Below, in pieces: positions 15,082 through 17,126 of a stretch of 17,126 nt of DNA; position 1 is the first letter of the stretch; every line of letters begins with the position of its first letter. The notes under the pieces were generated by a model. It ran no database searches, was not told where the DNA came from, and saw only the letters and a list, made by a program, of their open reading frames with translations. This DNA comes from Betaproteobacteria bacterium UBA6910. GTDB taxonomy: Bacteria > Pseudomonadota > Gammaproteobacteria > Burkholderiales > UBA6910. The stretch lies in the NCBI GenBank assembly GCA_002451065.1, contig DKBC01000325.1, forward strand, positions 213-17,338, read 5' to 3'. The position numbers and the translations under genes were made by a program.

Positions 15082-15094
15082 AGGCCATTGCAGG

Positions 15095-16636
15095 ATGGTT
15101 TGCCTGCGGCGGATTGTTCTGGCGCTGCTCGTCCCGCTGCTACTGCCGGGCTGCGCCTCCCTGTACTTCCAGGACGCGGAGGAGCCCCCGGAGGCACCGA
15201 CCCGTCACCAACTCTCCGCCTGGCCCTGGCCCGAGTACTGGACCGGCGTCATCTTCAACGGCGAAAAGATCGGCTTTTCCCGGCTTGCCCTGCATCGCGG
15301 CTCGCAGCCGGACCGGTACGAGATTGACGCCGAAGCCGTGATCTCCCTGCGATTCCTAAGCGTGAGCAAGAGCATCTCCCTGCGCTCCCTCGACGTCGTC
15401 CATGAAGACCTTACCCTGGATCGCTTTCACTACGATTATGTGATCGACGGCACCCCCATGGAGATCAGCGGACAGGTGGAAGGCTCCACGCTGCGCACCA
15501 CGGTGGTAACCGGCGGCCGGCCCCTGGAGCAGGCGTTCTCCTTGGAGGACAATCTCTACCCCATGAGCGCCGTCAACCTCGTGCCGGTCCTCACGGGTTT
15601 GCGGGTGGGCGCGGATTACCGCTACACCGTCTATGACGGTGAGAACCAGGCCCTGGCGGAAGTCACCCAGGCGGTGGAAGGCTGGGAGACCAGCGAGTTG
15701 TTCACGGGGTCCGCCTACAAGCTCGCCACCCGCCTGCACGGGTTCACCACGACGACCTGGCTGAATCAGGAAGGTCTGCCCGTGTTCGAGCTGGCATTGA
15801 ACGGGGTGATGATCTCGGCCCTGGAGAACGAGGACGCGGCCCGGCGCTACCTGCTCGCCGCCAGCGTCAACAAGGAGGAGGCGCTGCTGGAATTCAGCCG
15901 GGTGAAACCGGACCGCCCCATCGGGCACCCCCGCTCCGCCACGCGCCTCGAAGCGCTGGTGAGCGGCCTGCCCGCCGGCAAGGGCCTGCCTTCGGGCGCG
16001 GGACAGGAGTGCGCGCCGTCACCCGATGGTGTGCGCTGCGTGGTACGCAGCGTGGCGCCCGGTCACCCCGGCGCCACAGGCCGTGACCAGGAAGCGCCGC
16101 CGAATGCCAAGTACCTGGCAACGAGTGTCACGGTGCAGACGGCGGCGCCACAGATCCGCAACACCGCCCGCACCATCGTCGGCGGGGAAACCGGCAATCT
16201 CGCCCGCACCCGCCTCCTGGTGGACTGGATTCAGAGCAACGTCGAGCGCGACCCTTCCGATGTGTTCTCGGCACTGGACGTGCTTCAGACCCGCAAGGCC
16301 GAATGCCAGGGCCATGCCTGGCTGTTCGCGGCCCTGGCGCGCTCCCTGGGAATCCCGACCCGCGTGGTGAGCGGGCTGGTCTATTCGGCGGAGCTGGACG
16401 GCTTCCTCTACCACAGCTGGAACGAAAGCCTGGTGGACGGCGTCTGGCTGCCGGTGGACCCGACCTTCGGCCAGGTCGGCGCCGACGCGACCCACCTCAG
16501 GATGTTGGAGGGAGACGGCCTCGTCGACATGCTGCCCCTGCTCGACTTCATCGGCAAGCTGAAGATCCGCGTCCTGGACGTGGGCTACGCGCCGGCCCAG
16601 GGACAGCCCCAGGCTAGAGCGACATCCCGCCGCTGA
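15095..16636 (+). CDS. Lipoprotein with C-terminal transglutaminase-like domain
   Basis: The 513-residue protein starts with a lipoprotein signal ([12 protein letters not shown], lipid-modified Cys20; proline just before Gly-Cys is less usual), so it should be anchored on the periplasmic side of a membrane. Residues about 45-280 are beta-rich ([35 protein letters not shown]) and not assigned to a family. The C-terminal part is a transglutaminase-like papain-fold domain: Cys404 in AECQGHA, His440 in YHSWNES and Asp455 in LPVDPTFGQ form the triad, with [17 protein letters not shown] between. Such bacterial domains are peptidases, amidases or peptide cross-linkers; the reaction here is unknown. 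I prefer the ATG at 15095, 13 bases after the kinase stop with GAGG upstream, over 15047, which would place 16 residues before the signal peptide. The stop overlaps the next gene tail to tail by 23 bases. Confidence 0.88.
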   Translation: MVCLRRIVLALLVPLLLPGCASLYFQDAEEPPEAPTRHQLSAWPWPEYWTGVIFNGEKIGFSRLALHRGSQPDRYEIDAEAVISLRFLSVSKSISLRSLDVVHEDLTLDRFHYDYVIDGTPMEISGQVEGSTLRTTVVTGGRPLEQAFSLEDNLYPMSAVNLVPVLTGLRVGADYRYTVYDGENQALAEVTQAVEGWETSELFTGSAYKLATRLHGFTTTTWLNQEGLPVFELALNGVMISALENEDAARRYLLAASVNKEEALLEFSRVKPDRPIGHPRSATRLEALVSGLPAGKGLPSGAGQECAPSPDGVRCVVRSVAPGHPGATGRDQEAPPNAKYLATSVTVQTAAPQIRNTARTIVGGETGNLARTRLLVDWIQSNVERDPSDVFSALDVLQTRKAECQGHAWLFAALARSLGIPTRVVSGLVYSAELDGFLYHSWNESLVDGVWLPVDPTFGQVGADATHLRMLEGDGLVDMLPLLDFIGKLKIRVLDVGYAPAQGQPQARATSRR

Positions 16637-17126
16637 CCTCGATCACCGCGCCGTTGATGTAACTCGCGTCATCCGAGGCGAGGAAGGCGTAGACGCTGGC
16701 GATCTCTTCCGGGCGGCCGGCCCGGCCCAGGGGAATCCGGGTACGCATCACCTCCATCACCTTCTCCGGCAGGTCCGCGGTCAGGGGCGTCTCGATCAGA
16801 CCCGGGCACACCGCGTTGACGCGGATACCCTTGCGGCCCAATTCCCGGGCCCAGGTCTTGGTCATGCCGATCACGCCGGCCTTGGCCGCCACGTAATTGG
16901 TCTGCCCGAAGTTGCCGTAGACCCCGGCGATGGAGGACGCGTTGATGATGACGCCGGAGCCCTGCTTGATCATGTGTCCCACCGCCGCCCGCGCGCAGCG
17001 GTAAGTGCCCTTGAGATTGATATCGATGATGCGGTCGAACTGCTCGTCGCTCATGTCCTTGAGCTGGGCGTCCATCACCGCGCCCGCATTGTTCACCAGC
17101 ACGTCCACACGATGCCAGCCCGCGAT
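16614..17126 (-). CDS. FabG-like short-chain dehydrogenase/reductase (5' end beyond window)
   Basis: The coding frame runs off the right edge: codons before the apparent GTG at 17108 read I-A-G-W-H-R and join smoothly to VDVLVNNAG, so the start and the cofactor-binding TGxxxGIG motif are outside. The visible 170 residues show NNAG, the helix [16 protein letters not shown], the catalytic Ser in INASSIAG, the Tyr and Lys in [12 protein letters not shown], and [16 protein letters not shown], then the standard ending [15 protein letters not shown]. This is a classical SDR closest in style to 3-oxoacyl-ACP reductase (FabG) or acetoacetyl-CoA reductase (PhaB); the two cannot be separated here. It would reduce a 3-oxoacyl thioester with NAD(P)H. 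Its last 23 bases overlap the lipoprotein gene on the opposite strand. Confidence 0.92.
   Translation of the reverse strand: MAGWHRVDVLVNNAGAVMDAQLKDMSDEQFDRIIDINLKGTYRCARAAVGHMIKQGSGVIINASSIAGVYGNFGQTNYVAAKAGVIGMTKTWARELGRKGIRVNAVCPGLIETPLTADLPEKVMEVMRTRIPLGRAGRPEEIASVYAFLASDDASYINGAVIEVSGGMSL

Noticed and set aside
15047..15094. Upstream start for the transglutaminase-like lipoprotein gene inside the kinase gene.
   Set aside because: It places 16 basic residues before the lipoprotein signal; the ATG at 15095 fits the signal length and spacing better.

Overview
The window is high-GC DNA with tightly packed genes and proteobacterial gene content. A betaproteobacterium is the best guess, based on the outer-membrane phospholipase A, an FbaB aldolase close to the enterobacterial one, an AsmA-type envelope protein and the DUF484-like/GGDEF fusion. 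This is judged from protein motifs read by eye; no database was searched. I saw no tRNA, rRNA, CRISPR array, transposase or phage gene, so this looks like ordinary chromosome, although several genes are unusual.

Layout. (1) 1-1176, + strand: the 3' end of a membrane pyrophosphatase gene (hppA), a strong intrinsic terminator, then a GlcG/HbpS-type protein and a gamma-class carbonic anhydrase homologue. (2) 1293-4847, +: a 1184-residue protein with a small winged-helix-like head, about 480 residues of strict 8-residue Ala/Arg/Lys/Glu repeat, a second charged helical stretch, one membrane segment and an AsmA-like periplasmic domain. (3) 4852-5904, -: class I fructose-bisphosphate aldolase fbaB. 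(4) 6050-8576, +: a secreted NHL-repeat protein, a GFA-type zinc protein and a diguanylate cyclase. (5) 8577-9626, -: phospholipase A1 (pldA). (6) 9888-11105: an NRDE/TANGO2-type protein (+) converging on a GNAT acetyltransferase (-). (7) 11250-16636, +: an apparent four-gene operon of a class II aldolase with a decayed dehydrogenase tail, mtnA, a Ser/Thr kinase with a cyclic-nucleotide-binding-like domain, and a transglutaminase-like lipoprotein. (8) 16614 to the right edge, -: the C-terminal part of a FabG-like short-chain dehydrogenase.

How the genes may work together. The aldolase and mtnA genes overlap by 4 bases. Together they could handle 5-deoxypentose phosphates left over from S-adenosylmethionine chemistry: MtnA isomerises methylthioribose-1-phosphate and the aldolase would split the ketose into dihydroxyacetone phosphate and an aldehyde. 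The kinase and the lipoprotein follow with gaps of 8 and 13 bases, so they are probably co-transcribed, but their link to the aldolase and mtnA is unknown.

Two items deserve most attention: the octad-repeat rod joined to an AsmA-like domain, and the aldolase whose short-chain dehydrogenase half has lost its cofactor and catalytic motifs and is cut short. A further structural feature is that all four convergent gene junctions have 4 bases or fewer between stop codons, or overlap, leaving no room for an intergenic terminator.
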